64,000 nt of DNA from Bacteroidales bacterium (GTDB lineage: Bacteria; Bacteroidota; Bacteroidia; Bacteroidales; M50B96), in the NCBI GenBank assembly GCA_021740905.1, contig JAIOYV010000032.1, forward strand, positions 1 through 64,000. Direction: 5' to 3'. Under the pieces are notes generated by a model. That model saw nothing but the letters and a program-made list of their open reading frames with translations. It was not told where the DNA came from and ran no database searches. Numbering within the stretch: position 1 is the first letter of the stretch; each line of letters opens with the position of its first letter. This document shows, one piece after another, positions 9,459 to 19,028 of this stretch. The position numbers and the translations under genes were made by a program.

Positions 9459-9496
9459 AACTCAAGCCAGCTTTAAAATGGCAGCTGGCTTGAGTT
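9459..9496. terminator. Bidirectional terminator hairpin
   Basis: A perfect 13-bp inverted repeat, AACTCAAGCCAGC (9459-9471) and GCTGGCTTGAGTT (9484-9496), encloses a 12-nt loop. It lies between the convergent cyd/CGGC unit, which ends at 9263, and the leftward T9SS gene, which ends at 9531. Short T runs flank it, so it can serve both directions. Confidence 0.75.
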
Positions 9497-9530
9497 TATG
9501 TTCTTGATCCTACAAACTATTTTGCTATAT

Positions 9531-11540
9531 CTACCTGCTTATGATGAACTTTTTAACAAGAATATCATCATTATAATATAGTTTGCAAAAATATATTCCG
9601 TTTGCAAAGTCACTTATGTTGAAATCCAAGGTATGATTTCCATCACTGAGTTTTTGATCTAATACAGTTTCAATATGCTGTCCTTGTGCATTCATAATAT
9701 CTAAACTCACATTCGATTTTTGGCTTAATGAGAAACTGATAGAGACATTTACACTAGCAGGATTTGGAAATATTTGGAGATCGCTTTTGGTGGAAATTAC
9801 CTGGTTATTGGAAAGAGCAAAACATATTGGAGGAGTATAGGCTTGTATATCGGGCCAATAGTAACTGATACTTGCAGGATCCATAAAGGCATCTTCACAA
9901 ATTTGTGCATCCACACCCAAATAATGGAAGAAGGCTGAATCAAGTGGATCTCCAGTCGACATTTCAGCAAAAACAATAGGCAGGTTCCATCGACCATTTT
10001 GCTCAATTACTTCGGGTGCCATTGTTGGAGATATAATTTTACCGTCCCAGTTGGCATCGCCATGTGTCACAAAAATAGGATAGGTTTGGTAATCATTCGC
10101 AATATTCAGTGCAGCAATAGCAAGGTTAGGGAATTCATTTTCGGAGGAACCAAAAAAACCGCCGGTAGTATCAGAATCAACCCAGCTAAAGAAGATTTTA
10201 GTTCCATCAGGATTCCTCGCAATTTGAAGTTGATTATCAAGACTAAGAGACTCAGAAGCTCCAATATATGTATGACGAAAAGATAAGACCGGCGAAATAT
10301 ATTTAGGTGTCCAGGTTGTACCTCCATTAGGTGTAGTCAAATCGCAAGTAAATTTTTCAAAGCCGGAAAAGATTGAATAAGAGGGAGGCATTGTGTTTCC
10401 ATTAAAATCGGCAGAGCCAACTACCAGGAGCAAGTGCGGATTACCCTGTGAGTCGACCGTTAAATCACACTCAAAAGTTGCAGTTGCTAAGCCGGTAGAC
10501 GCCGGTGTGCCAAGTGAATCGATTACCCAAAATTTTTGTAAGGAATCGGCTACCCATTGTTCAGTATTCAGATCGTATTCGTATGGAGATCCCCAGCTTG
10601 CTCCCCCATCGGTTGATTTAATAAAACAGGGAGAAACCACACTATCCCGTCCTCCTTCCAAATCACCTAAGAATGAAATCCATCCGGTTTGTCCATCGGG
10701 CGAAAAACAAATATTGAGGCTCATAATAGATGCAATAAAGCTTTGGGAGTAACTACTAAGCGTTGCGTTAATCGAGTTGTTTTCAGTCCAGGTAATGTCG
10801 GTACCATTATGACTTCCTTTAAAAACTTTGATAGCCCCTGTAAACCATCCGTTTGCATTTAACGATGGAATGACAAACCAATATTCTCCATTTATCCTTT
10901 TGCAGATTCCACTCATACCATAATACTGATCGGTCTGACTCGAATAAAATTCAGCGGGACTGGGATCACCATTTTCTGATATAGCCGCAAAAGAACTCAT
11001 AAATCCTTTCCACAAATTGTTATTTATTGTAGGTCCGATTACAACGGCTTTTTGTCCGGTTGGAGAAGAAACTCCATCAGGTTTAAACAAGGCAATATTC
11101 GGATATCTTGCCAATTCGGTTTGAAGAGGATTTATGGGTCCAATATCATTGTGCCAGGACAATCCAAAATCGGTTGAAAAATCGTAGCGTAAATGACCTG
11201 AGTTTCCTCCAAATTTGTTGTGGTTATTTCGATGGACAAACACAACAAGTCCTGTGGAATTATCTACAGCAATCTGGTTTTGATCCGGGTCAATTATTGT
11301 CCATACGTTGGTTGCACTACCTAAGGCAATCGGGTTTACTGAACTCAATGTAGATTTTGTTTTTCTTACATCATTTATTTTTCTTTCTGAAGAGGAAAAG
11401 TTTGACAATTTTAAATCATTCAATTTTGTTGGGATTGCCTGATCTTTTGAAATAATAAATTGTTTTCGATTGGTTTGTGAGTATGTATTAGCAATTAGAA
11501 GTGACACACACATCAACGAAAGTAAAATATTTAATTTCAT
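9531..11540 (-). CDS. T9SS-exported protein with sialidase/BNR-like propeller pattern
   Basis: Secreted protein, 669 residues. It starts with a signal peptide (MKLNILLSLMCVSLLIANTYS) and ends with a type A T9SS sorting domain (about residues 588-669), with the hallmark FPNPAS and a final VKKFIISR. Through the middle, repeated S-x-D-x-G-x-x-W (Asp-box-like) motifs such as STDGGASWG and STDFGLSWH indicate a beta-propeller of the sialidase/BNR superfamily fold. The catalytic arginine triad of sialidases was not identified, so enzymatic activity is not claimed. It is transcribed alone toward the bidirectional terminator. Surface or extracellular location is expected from the sorting signal. Confidence 0.8.
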   Translation of the reverse strand: MKLNILLSLMCVSLLIANTYSQTNRKQFIISKDQAIPTKLNDLKLSNFSSSERKINDVRKTKSTLSSVNPIALGSATNVWTIIDPDQNQIAVDNSTGLVVFVHRNNHNKFGGNSGHLRYDFSTDFGLSWHNDIGPINPLQTELARYPNIALFKPDGVSSPTGQKAVVIGPTINNNLWKGFMSSFAAISENGDPSPAEFYSSQTDQYYGMSGICKRINGEYWFVIPSLNANGWFTGAIKVFKGSHNGTDITWTENNSINATLSSYSQSFIASIMSLNICFSPDGQTGWISFLGDLEGGRDSVVSPCFIKSTDGGASWGSPYEYDLNTEQWVADSLQKFWVIDSLGTPASTGLATATFECDLTVDSQGNPHLLLVVGSADFNGNTMPPSYSIFSGFEKFTCDLTTPNGGTTWTPKYISPVLSFRHTYIGASESLSLDNQLQIARNPDGTKIFFSWVDSDTTGGFFGSSENEFPNLAIAALNIANDYQTYPIFVTHGDANWDGKIISPTMAPEVIEQNGRWNLPIVFAEMSTGDPLDSAFFHYLGVDAQICEDAFMDPASISYYWPDIQAYTPPICFALSNNQVISTKSDLQIFPNPASVNVSISFSLSQKSNVSLDIMNAQGQHIETVLDQKLSDGNHTLDFNISDFANGIYFCKLYYNDDILVKKFIISR

Positions 11541-12257
11541 AGTTTTAGTTTAATTTAGTTTAGTTAAATAATTGTTCCTCCAAGAACATGTTTTTAACTC
11601 TATGGAAAGGTTATACATTAGTAAACAATAGTATATCCCGATTGGTTTGCAGAGTAGAGAATACTTCAACTATTTAGCCGACTATTCTGAGTTGAATATA
11701 AATTAATCAAAAATTACAAATCAGCCATTTTTCCAATGCAGTCAAGCATTAATGGGTTTTTAATTTTCCGCTTAGGTATTATCTGTATAAATTAAATATA
11801 AATAAAAAGAAAATTAATAGATATTCAGGCATAATGTCCTCCGGGCAAAATTGGTATTACGAAGGCTTGCCCTGAGGGCATTAAGCTCAGTAAATACCAA
11901 TGACAGTGTTTTGTAAGGGGCTGGTTGATAGTATTATTGGGAATCACTAATGAAAAACAATAGTTGAACCCTTTCCGGGTTCTATTCTCGTGTTGTCCAG
12001 TAACCATGCACTGCGTACATGGCTATTCATGTTTAATCCCCTATAAGTATCACGCGATTGGGCAGGTTACTGAAAAGCCTGTTCGTTTTGAAATCCGTAT
12101 GTTTAATATGATGAATGGGCACCAAAAAGAAGGTTTTGTAGATGAAAAAGGCCGGGAATTCTTTAGGGATAAAAGCCATCACGCTGGCATGAATTTGCAA
12201 TTCTTGCCTCACTCATGGTAAACTCTTCACTCTCTTGATCGGATTCGTAATTCGTAC
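11541..12257. other. 717-bp intergenic region with nested inverted repeats
   Basis: No convincing gene. At 11832-11848 and 11867-11883 lies a 17-bp inverted repeat with two mismatches (TAATGTCCTCCGGGCAA against TTGCCCTGAGGGCATTA). Its loop contains ATTGGTATT (11850-11858), which is exactly complementary to AATACCAAT at 11893-11901, so the two helices would form a pseudoknot or be mutually exclusive. A weak 85-codon plus-strand reading frame at 11964-12221 contains a plausible peptide but no recognisable family, and I do not call it. The left part (11541-11830) is AT-rich and probably holds the promoter of the leftward T9SS gene. Confidence 0.4.
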
Positions 12258-13754
12258 CTAAATCGTCAACCTCCCATACACCTTCGTCATCTTTGCCATT
12301 CTCTTTGCCAACCCTTTTGTCAAATCGCCTTTTTGAAAACGCCATTTCCAATTCCCCTGTGTAGTGCCGGGCAGGTTCATGCGGGCATCGTTTCCCAGGT
12401 TGAGCAAATCCTGTAAAGGGATAACCGACATATTTGCTGTTGATGAATGGGCCAGACGGATAAAATCCCAAGCTCCCTGTTCAGGTTTGTGGCCGAGGTA
12501 TTCGCGTACCGATTTTTTATTCTCGATGGAAGCTAACTTGTACCAGCTTGAAACAGTATCGTTGTCGTGGGTGCCGGTGTATACTACAAAATTCTTGTTG
12601 TAGGTGTGGGGCAGGTAGTCGTTGTCTTCGTCGGAGTCGAAAGCAAATTGGAGGATCTTCATGCCGGGGAAATCAAACTTTTCGCGCAAAGCTGTCACCT
12701 CGTCTGTAATTACCCCCAGGTCTTCGGCTATGATGGGCAATTCGCCAAATTCATCTTTTAAGGAAGTGAAAAGTTCATCGCCGGGGCAGGGCAGCCATTC
12801 GCCATTCATGGCGGTTTCTTCGCCATAAGGTACGGCCCAAAATTCAGAGAAGCCCCTGAAATGGTCGATGCGCACTATATCAAAAAGCTCGAGGTTGGCT
12901 TTTATACGATCTTTCCACCAGGCAAAATTGGTCGATTTGTGGTACTCCCAATCGTAAATGGGGTTGCCCCATAACTGGCCGGTTTTGCTAAAATAATCGG
13001 GGGGTACACCGGCTACTTTTTCGGGATTATTCTTTTCATCGAAAAGAAAAATTTCAGGACGGGTCCAGGTTTCTACACTATCGCCGGATATATAGATGGG
13101 GATGTCGCCAATGATTTTAATGCTTTTTGAATTGGCGTATTCTTTAATAGTGTTCCACTGTCTGAAAAACAGCCATTGAATAAACCGTCGGAAATCAATT
13201 TCATCGGTATGGGTTTTTGAAAACTCAGCCAATGCTTCCGGTTCGCGGTTGACAAAATCCGATTCCCATTCCTGCCAAGCGACTTGATGGTGTGTGCCTT
13301 TCAGAGCCATGAACAAAGCATAATCTTCGATCCAGTGGGCATTTTCTGAACAGAACGTGGCAAAATCCTTTTTCAAATCCCCATTTACTGATCCCTGAAA
13401 ATTGGAGTACGCTCGTTTCAATTTTCCAAACTTATAGGGAATCACATATTCGTAATCCACCTCAGCATCTAAAAGATTGGGACTCGATTTTAAATCCTTG
13501 TTGGATAGAAATCCTTGCTCGACTAGTCTTTCAAGATTGATCAATAGTGGGTTTCCGGCCACTGACGAAAAACACTGGTAAGGCGAATCGCCATAACCGG
13601 TTGGGCCAAGGGGAAGGATTTGCCACAATTTTTGCCCTGCCTCGACAAGGAAGTCGATAAATTGAAAAGCTTCTTTCCCGAAGGAGCCAATGCCATGTTT
13701 TCCCGGTAGGGATGTTGGATGAAGCAAAATGCCTGAGCTGCGTTGTATGTTCAT
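12258..13754 (-). CDS. malQ: 4-alpha-glucanotransferase (amylomaltase, GH77)
   Basis: Cytoplasmic disproportionating enzyme that transfers glucan segments between maltodextrins and releases glucose. The 498-residue length and the N-terminus RSSGILLHPTSLPGKHGIG followed by WQILPLGPTGYGDSPYQ are typical of the short bacterial GH77 class. Later motifs include YISGDSVETW, the nucleophile-region IVRIDHFRGF, the acid/base-region IIAEDLGVIT and the substrate-binding YTGTHDNDTV. It is the last gene of the leftward Sus unit, downstream of the sugar transporter, which fits import followed by cytoplasmic processing of maltooligosaccharides. The 475-bp gap to the transporter gene is full of short repeats and may carry a separate promoter. 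Confidence 0.95.
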   Translation of the reverse strand: MNIQRSSGILLHPTSLPGKHGIGSFGKEAFQFIDFLVEAGQKLWQILPLGPTGYGDSPYQCFSSVAGNPLLINLERLVEQGFLSNKDLKSSPNLLDAEVDYEYVIPYKFGKLKRAYSNFQGSVNGDLKKDFATFCSENAHWIEDYALFMALKGTHHQVAWQEWESDFVNREPEALAEFSKTHTDEIDFRRFIQWLFFRQWNTIKEYANSKSIKIIGDIPIYISGDSVETWTRPEIFLFDEKNNPEKVAGVPPDYFSKTGQLWGNPIYDWEYHKSTNFAWWKDRIKANLELFDIVRIDHFRGFSEFWAVPYGEETAMNGEWLPCPGDELFTSLKDEFGELPIIAEDLGVITDEVTALREKFDFPGMKILQFAFDSDEDNDYLPHTYNKNFVVYTGTHDNDTVSSWYKLASIENKKSVREYLGHKPEQGAWDFIRLAHSSTANMSVIPLQDLLNLGNDARMNLPGTTQGNWKWRFQKGDLTKGLAKRMAKMTKVYGRLTI

Positions 13755-14229
13755 GTTATGGAGTTAAAAAGTTCTGAGTTCAAAGTTCTGAGTTCAAAAG
13801 TTCCGAGTTGAAAAAGTTCAAAGTTCTGAGTTGATTCTGAGTAACTGAATGTAGAGACGCATGGCATGCGTCTGTTCCAAGCCTCCCAAAGTTTAAGAAT
13901 GGTCTGCATAGATATTGTATTTCAAGTTTTAATGCCAAATTTCCACTTTCTAAAATATTATTCCCGATGTTTCGCCCGGAGCAAAGAATCTTCTTTCTAA
14001 TACTTTTCTCTTCCGGCGATTTTATATTTGTTTACTTAACCCGCCATTTCGTTTCGCTGCATACCCGGTTATTGATATTGCACCCCTGCGGGGCTTTTAC
14101 ACCATGCTCATTTTCTTACTCGACTCTATCTTACTGTGTTCGCACCAATTTATTTGCCGACTGCCTACTGCCTACTTCGGACTGGAGACTGCCCTACTAC
14201 GCTGAAGCTTAGTAGGGTAAACCGCCTGC
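13755..14229. repeat. Repeat-rich spacer between malQ and the transporter gene
   Basis: Three kinds of short repeat occupy this 475-bp spacer. Four tandem copies of AAGTTCTGAGTTCAA or close variants lie at 13769-13783, 13783-13797, 13798-13812 and 13821-13834. A 19-bp palindrome, AGACGCATG-G-CATGCGTCT, lies at 13855-13873. A degenerate run of CTGCCTACTG words spans about 14156-14250 and contains the hairpin CCCTACTA/TAGTAGGG (14192-14199 and 14210-14217). The last run overlaps the 3' end of the transporter gene and encodes its final residues. No gene is seen. Confidence 0.6.
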
Positions 14230-15552
14230 CTACTGCTGACTGCCTACTGAAGACTTTCTTTCGTCTGCAACGAAAATAGTGCTTATTGCCCCAAGTATCA
14301 TTAACACGCCTGCCATGACCAGCGAAAGCATGGCATCGTCGTGGAAAAATTTCTCAAGGATGATCCCGCCAAAAATTCCATTCACAATTTGGGGAATGGT
14401 AATCGACATGTTGAACAGCCCCATAAACATTCCCATTTGTTTTGGTGGGATTGAGCTGGCAAGCATGGCGTAGGGCATGGCCAGGATACTTCCCCAGGCA
14501 ATACCAATCCCAACCATTGGGATTATCAACAAGGTTGGGTTGGGGATAATGAGGAATGAAATAAAGGAAAACCCACCAATGGCGAGGGCCAGTGCATGGG
14601 TCGATTTACGGCCAATGCGTTTGGCTATTTTGGGCAACGACAAAGCTATGATGGCCGATACACCATTATATATACCGAACAATATTCCGACCCAGTCGCC
14701 GGCAGTTTGGAACTCTACGGAGTTGGGATCGTTAGATCCATAGAAATGGGCGGCCACTGCCGGGGTGGTAAAAACCCACATCGAAAACAAGGCAAACCAG
14801 GAGAAAAACTGAACCAGCAACAATTGCCACATTGTTTTTGGGATCCTGAATTTTGCCTTAGGTTCGATGGATTTTGCTTTTTCCTCTTCGTAAAATTCAG
14901 GAGGATATTCTTTGGTCGAGACAATGGTCCAGATGATGGACGCCAGCAAAACAAAAGCCCCAAAGTAAAACGACCAGGTTACATTGGGGGCAATAAGACC
15001 TTCCCTGGCTGGTTCGTTGGAAACGCCTATCCAATTACTCAATATGTAGGGTAGCCATGAGCCAACCACTGCACCAATCCCAATCAGCAAAGTTTGCATC
15101 GAAAAACCCAGTGCAAGTTGGTCGTCGGGCAGTTTGTCGGCTACCAGTGCCCTGAAGGGTTCCATGGCAATGTTGATAGAGGCATCCATGATCATTAGCA
15201 TACCACCACCAATAAACATAGGTGCAATAAAACTGGCCAGGTGTGGAGAGTTGGGCATGAGGATAAGAGCAGTACTGGTAAGCATTGCCCCAACTAAAAA
15301 GTAAGGCCGTCGTCGGCCAAGCCGGTTCCAGGTACGGTCGCTAAAATAACCGATAATGGGCTGAACGATCATCCCGGTAATTGGTGCAACCAGCCAAAAC
15401 CACGAAAGTTGGTGAACATCGGCCCCAAAGGACATCAATATCCGCGAGGCATTGCCATTCTGTAAGGCAAAACCAAACTGGATGCCGAGGAAACCGAAAC
15501 TCATGTTCCAGATTTGCCAAAACGATAATCGTGGTTTGCCTCGTGCTATCAT
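14230..15552 (-). CDS. MFS transporter, SLC45/GPH-like sugar permease
   Basis: Inner-membrane sugar transporter, 440 residues with about 12 hydrophobic segments. The N-terminal pattern LSFWQIWNMSFGFLGIQFGF followed by LSWFWLVAPITGMIVQP and YFSDRTWNRLGRRRPY is typical of the SLC45/GPH branch of the major facilitator superfamily that moves maltose and other disaccharides. It sits 15 bp after the SusF-like gene and before malQ, so the likely cargo is maltose or maltodextrin passed on from the SusCD complex. The last residues (SSVGSQQ) are encoded by a CTGCCTACTG-type repeat, which suggests the original C-terminus was replaced or extended by the repeat. Confidence 0.85.
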   Translation of the reverse strand: MIARGKPRLSFWQIWNMSFGFLGIQFGFALQNGNASRILMSFGADVHQLSWFWLVAPITGMIVQPIIGYFSDRTWNRLGRRRPYFLVGAMLTSTALILMPNSPHLASFIAPMFIGGGMLMIMDASINIAMEPFRALVADKLPDDQLALGFSMQTLLIGIGAVVGSWLPYILSNWIGVSNEPAREGLIAPNVTWSFYFGAFVLLASIIWTIVSTKEYPPEFYEEEKAKSIEPKAKFRIPKTMWQLLLVQFFSWFALFSMWVFTTPAVAAHFYGSNDPNSVEFQTAGDWVGILFGIYNGVSAIIALSLPKIAKRIGRKSTHALALAIGGFSFISFLIIPNPTLLIIPMVGIGIAWGSILAMPYAMLASSIPPKQMGMFMGLFNMSITIPQIVNGIFGGIILEKFFHDDAMLSLVMAGVLMILGAISTIFVADERKSSVGSQQ

Positions 15553-15567
15553 TTTTGGAATATTATT

Positions 15568-17415
15568 TTAGTTTGTTGAAATTGTACCAACGTGATTAAT
15601 AAAATTCAAGTTAATGGTATGGTTACCAGCTGTTACAGGAACTGCAGCCATGTCACCACCAGTTCCACGGAATTCAATCATATTGTTATATATATTGAAT
15701 TCAGCTTGCCACCAATCGGCTGCAAGGGTAGTAGCAGCAGCATACATACGTAGATTCCCAGCCGCTAAGTTTTTAGTGATAGTAATAACTTCATTACCAT
15801 TGTCAACAGTCAATAATGCATCGGGATCCAGCGCATCCCACGACCCTACACAATCTCCAATCAAATATACAGTTGGTTGATTTATTTCGATGGTTGCATT
15901 ATCAAAGTCAACAACTACCATGTAGTAACCAGAAGTAGCAGGCCCAGGAACGTTATCGCTGCCTTTTGCCCATACACCGTTGGTTGGGTCACCATATACC
16001 CCGAAATCGTCTATCCATTCTCTGCCTGGGGCAAACTTAATCCCTTCGTTAGCAATGCCAGCTTCCATCCATACAATTTTCCAGAATAATTCAGGATGAC
16101 TGTGTACAGCAACCATTGGAAGATCGATAGTAGCCCAATCCCAACCACCAACAGTAGCACCAATCATATAAAGTTCCTCTGGGTAAGGGCTTGTGATAAT
16201 ATTGCCTGTTTTGGTCATGGTGGCCGAATATCCACTTTCGAGTGACCAGTTCATGGTTGCTGAATAGATGCCAGGTACAGTATTGGCAAAATTGGCACCC
16301 CCTGGTATAAGATTATCAATAGAACCGCCTAAGTTGCAATTTACCTTTATTCCTTGATTTCCAAAACCTAAGTCGAAATCAGGATCAAGAATTACTTTCC
16401 ATGCTCCTGAATATCGGAACTTGAATTCGTTATTTATCATTTCCACATTCTCAACAGAAAATGTCATGCTGTTGGGACTGAATGTTCCAGGTAACATTTT
16501 TGTGTCGTCAGACCATCCATTTGGTGTTGCACCACCAATCAAACCCCAATATTCAACCGGGACAATAACAATCTTCTCTACTTCCAGGTCAAGAGCAATA
16601 TGGTACAAGCCATTTTCAGGAACTAAAAACACTGTACTGGTTTCGATGAAAGAGCCTCGGCTATATGTGACTTGTGGCTCATCAATTGTTGGATTATTGA
16701 CGACATCAAAATCGGGTCCCGGACCATAATAAGTATATGTGCCGCCATTTACCCGAAGGATATTGAACCCACCCAACCCGGCTTGTAACGTAATATACTT
16801 TTCAAAAAGCTGAGGCCTTATTTCCTGTGTTACTTCATTCCTGGTGTTTGCCATCTTAACTAATAATGGGTCGGTTGTTGGGGTAGCCAAACCCACAATG
16901 TAGAGACCATCGGTATATTGCACTGTAACTTCTTTCGTGTTGCTGCAATTGTTAGCATCGGTAACAGTTACCGACCATGCACCCTGGTTTTCATAGGGCA
17001 GGGACGACATTGTAGTCCCATCGTGCCAAAGGAAGGTATAAGGACTTGTGCCGCCACTTACTTTAATGTACAAAGTATTGTTAGCTATACTGTCTTCAAT
17101 AATTATTTCTGTCCCTTCTTCAATAAGAATGGTTTCTGAAAGATATTCGGCCTTGTTATCGGTAATGGTTACCGAGTAGCTTCCTGCCTGAAGTGAATCG
17201 ATATCCTCGCTTGTTGCACCGTTCGACCAGATAAAGGAATAGGGCGAAACCGCTCCCGTGACAGTAAGATTGATCATACCCGTATTGGCATTGTTGCAAA
17301 GCGCATCGGCTTTTGTGTATTGCACATCCAATGGTGCGGGGTCGTTGTCTTTTTTGCAGCTAATTATTACCAAAGCAATGAAAAACAGGTAAAGCCAATG
17401 TCGGGTTGTTTTCAT
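15568..17415 (-). CDS. SusF-like outer-membrane lipoprotein with SprB-like N-terminus
   Basis: Surface glycan-binding lipoprotein, 615 residues. Its signal peptide ends in a lipobox (VIISC, Cys at residue 20). Residues about 35-165 contain two SprB-like repeats (SPYSFIWSNGATSEDI and SPYTFLWHDGTT), unusual in this position. The remaining 440 residues are SusE/SusF-type starch-binding modules with the pattern LYMIG-x-x-VGGW. From about residue 340 onward it is closely similar to the neighbouring SusE-like protein, including the near-identical stretch around WATIDLPMVAVHSHPELFWK. It follows the SusE-like gene after 105 bp, with an A/T-flanked hairpin between them. Starch or maltodextrin binding is inferred from family and operon. 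Confidence 0.85.
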   Translation of the reverse strand: MKTTRHWLYLFFIALVIISCKKDNDPAPLDVQYTKADALCNNANTGMINLTVTGAVSPYSFIWSNGATSEDIDSLQAGSYSVTITDNKAEYLSETILIEEGTEIIIEDSIANNTLYIKVSGGTSPYTFLWHDGTTMSSLPYENQGAWSVTVTDANNCSNTKEVTVQYTDGLYIVGLATPTTDPLLVKMANTRNEVTQEIRPQLFEKYITLQAGLGGFNILRVNGGTYTYYGPGPDFDVVNNPTIDEPQVTYSRGSFIETSTVFLVPENGLYHIALDLEVEKIVIVPVEYWGLIGGATPNGWSDDTKMLPGTFSPNSMTFSVENVEMINNEFKFRYSGAWKVILDPDFDLGFGNQGIKVNCNLGGSIDNLIPGGANFANTVPGIYSATMNWSLESGYSATMTKTGNIITSPYPEELYMIGATVGGWDWATIDLPMVAVHSHPELFWKIVWMEAGIANEGIKFAPGREWIDDFGVYGDPTNGVWAKGSDNVPGPATSGYYMVVVDFDNATIEINQPTVYLIGDCVGSWDALDPDALLTVDNGNEVITITKNLAAGNLRMYAAATTLAADWWQAEFNIYNNMIEFRGTGGDMAAVPVTAGNHTINLNFINHVGTISTN

Positions 17416-17471
17416 AGTTGTAACTATTTTATTGATAATTGGAATGGTAATCGAATTTTAAAAAGAATCAA

Positions 17472-17501
17472 AAAAAAGGAATGTTTTCACATTCCTTTTT
17501 T
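17472..17501 (-). terminator. Intercistronic hairpin between susE-like and susF-like genes
   Basis: The stem GGAATGT (17478-17484) and ACATTCC (17489-17495) has a 4-nt loop and is extended by six A:T pairs. Read leftward it ends in a T run, like an intrinsic terminator. It is located inside an otherwise continuous operon and may cause partial termination or protect the upstream mRNA segment. Confidence 0.6.
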
Positions 17502-17520
17502 CTGTGTATATTATTTCATT

Positions 17521-18978
17521 TTAGTTCGTGGTGATTGTCCCAGCGTGGTTAATGAAATTCAGGTTAATGGTGTAGTTGCCAGCAGCAAGTGTTACTGGAT
17601 CCTGATCTCCACCAGTTGCGCGGAATTCAATCACATCACTAAAGATATTGAATTCAGCTTGCCACCAGTCGGCTGCAAGGGTTGTGGCAGCAGCATACAT
17701 ACGTACATTACCAGCAACCAAGTCTTTGGTAATAGTAACCACTTTGTTTACATTGTCAACAGTAAATAATCCGTCTGGATTTAGAGCATCCCATGAACCA
17801 ATGCAGTCGCCAATCAAATATACAGTAGGTACGTTGACTTCAACAGTTTCATTTTCGAGGTCAACCACTACCATGTAGTAACCCGAAACGGCTGGTCCTG
17901 GAACATTTTCAGCACCTTTAGCCCATACACCGTTTGTAGCATCACCTGTTTTTCCGAAATCGCCAACCCATTCTTTGGCAGGAGCAAACTTGATCCCTTC
18001 GTCAGCAACACCAGCTTCCATCCAAACAATTTTCCAGAAAAGCTCAGGATGGCTGTGTACAGCGACCATTGGAAGGTCAATAGTAGCCCAATCCCAACCA
18101 CCAACTGTTGCACCAATCATATAGAGGTTTTCAGGGTATTCTGGTAATGGCTCTGCATCGCTTTCCCAAACCGAAGTTGCAGTATAAGCAGCACCCAAGG
18201 TCCAATTCAATGTAACGGTATAATTAGCATAAACAGCATTGGCAATGTTGCCACCACCTGCAACCAGTGCATCAATAGCACCGCCCAAGTTCGTATTTAC
18301 TTTAATTCCGGTTGTACCACCACCTAAGTCATAATCCGCATCCAAAATAATTTTCCAACCATTTGAATAACGGAATTTCCATTCGTTCTCAAGGATTGTA
18401 ACCGAAGGAATCGAAAAGGACATCGCATTCAGATCAAAACCCGAAGAAGTTAAAGGTGTATTGTCGCTCCATCCACCTGGAGTTGCACCCCCAATAATTC
18501 CCCATTCCACTTTTGCAATTGCACCAATCATTAATTCGGTATCATACATAAAATGGTATAATCCATCTTCTGCCACTGTAAAAGGAGTCGTTGTCTCGAT
18601 GATAGAACCACGCCATAAACCGGCTTTTGGCTCTTCAACATCAAGTGAAGCAGCATCAACTTCTGCGAAATCAGGACCAGGACCATAAGTAACTTGTTCG
18701 GTTCCGGCAACAGTAACGATATTAAAACCGTCAGCACCCCCTTTAACAGCGATGTAAATTTCTTTAAGTTCGGCACGAGGCTCTTGTGTTACTTCATTGT
18801 TTGCTGTTTTCAGCAAACCTTTAATGTCGAAACCGGTAAGGGCTGTTCCAGCACCTTTTACATACATTCCATCTTCAACAGTGACAACAGGATCGTCGTC
18901 GTCGTCTTTTTTACATGCACTAAAAACCAATAGTGCAGCCATCAAAATCCATGATAATTTTAAAATGTTCTTTTTCAT
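17521..18978 (-). CDS. SusE-like outer-membrane glycan-binding lipoprotein
   Basis: Surface lipoprotein, 485 residues, with a lipobox in VFSACKKDDDDD (Cys near residue 21). The acidic run after the Cys is a typical lipoprotein surface-export signal in Bacteroidota. The body comprises SusE/SusF modules with repeated WG(I/L)IGGATPGGWSD and LYMIGATVGGWDW motifs. The C-terminal half is almost the same as that of the next gene, pointing to duplication within the operon. It is 50 bp downstream of susD. Its expected role is capture of starch or maltooligosaccharides at the cell surface beside SusCD. Confidence 0.88.
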   Translation of the reverse strand: MKKNILKLSWILMAALLVFSACKKDDDDDPVVTVEDGMYVKGAGTALTGFDIKGLLKTANNEVTQEPRAELKEIYIAVKGGADGFNIVTVAGTEQVTYGPGPDFAEVDAASLDVEEPKAGLWRGSIIETTTPFTVAEDGLYHFMYDTELMIGAIAKVEWGIIGGATPGGWSDNTPLTSSGFDLNAMSFSIPSVTILENEWKFRYSNGWKIILDADYDLGGGTTGIKVNTNLGGAIDALVAGGGNIANAVYANYTVTLNWTLGAAYTATSVWESDAEPLPEYPENLYMIGATVGGWDWATIDLPMVAVHSHPELFWKIVWMEAGVADEGIKFAPAKEWVGDFGKTGDATNGVWAKGAENVPGPAVSGYYMVVVDLENETVEVNVPTVYLIGDCIGSWDALNPDGLFTVDNVNKVVTITKDLVAGNVRMYAAATTLAADWWQAEFNIFSDVIEFRATGGDQDPVTLAAGNYTINLNFINHAGTITTN

Positions 18979-19028
18979 AACTAATCGTTTAAAAATTAAA
19001 AAAAATTATTTTATTAATATACTGTAAT

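Noticed and set aside
11964-12221. 85-codon plus-strand ORF
   Set aside because: No recognisable domain, Cys-rich unnatural N-terminus, and it overlaps a region of inverted repeats; coding status unsupported.
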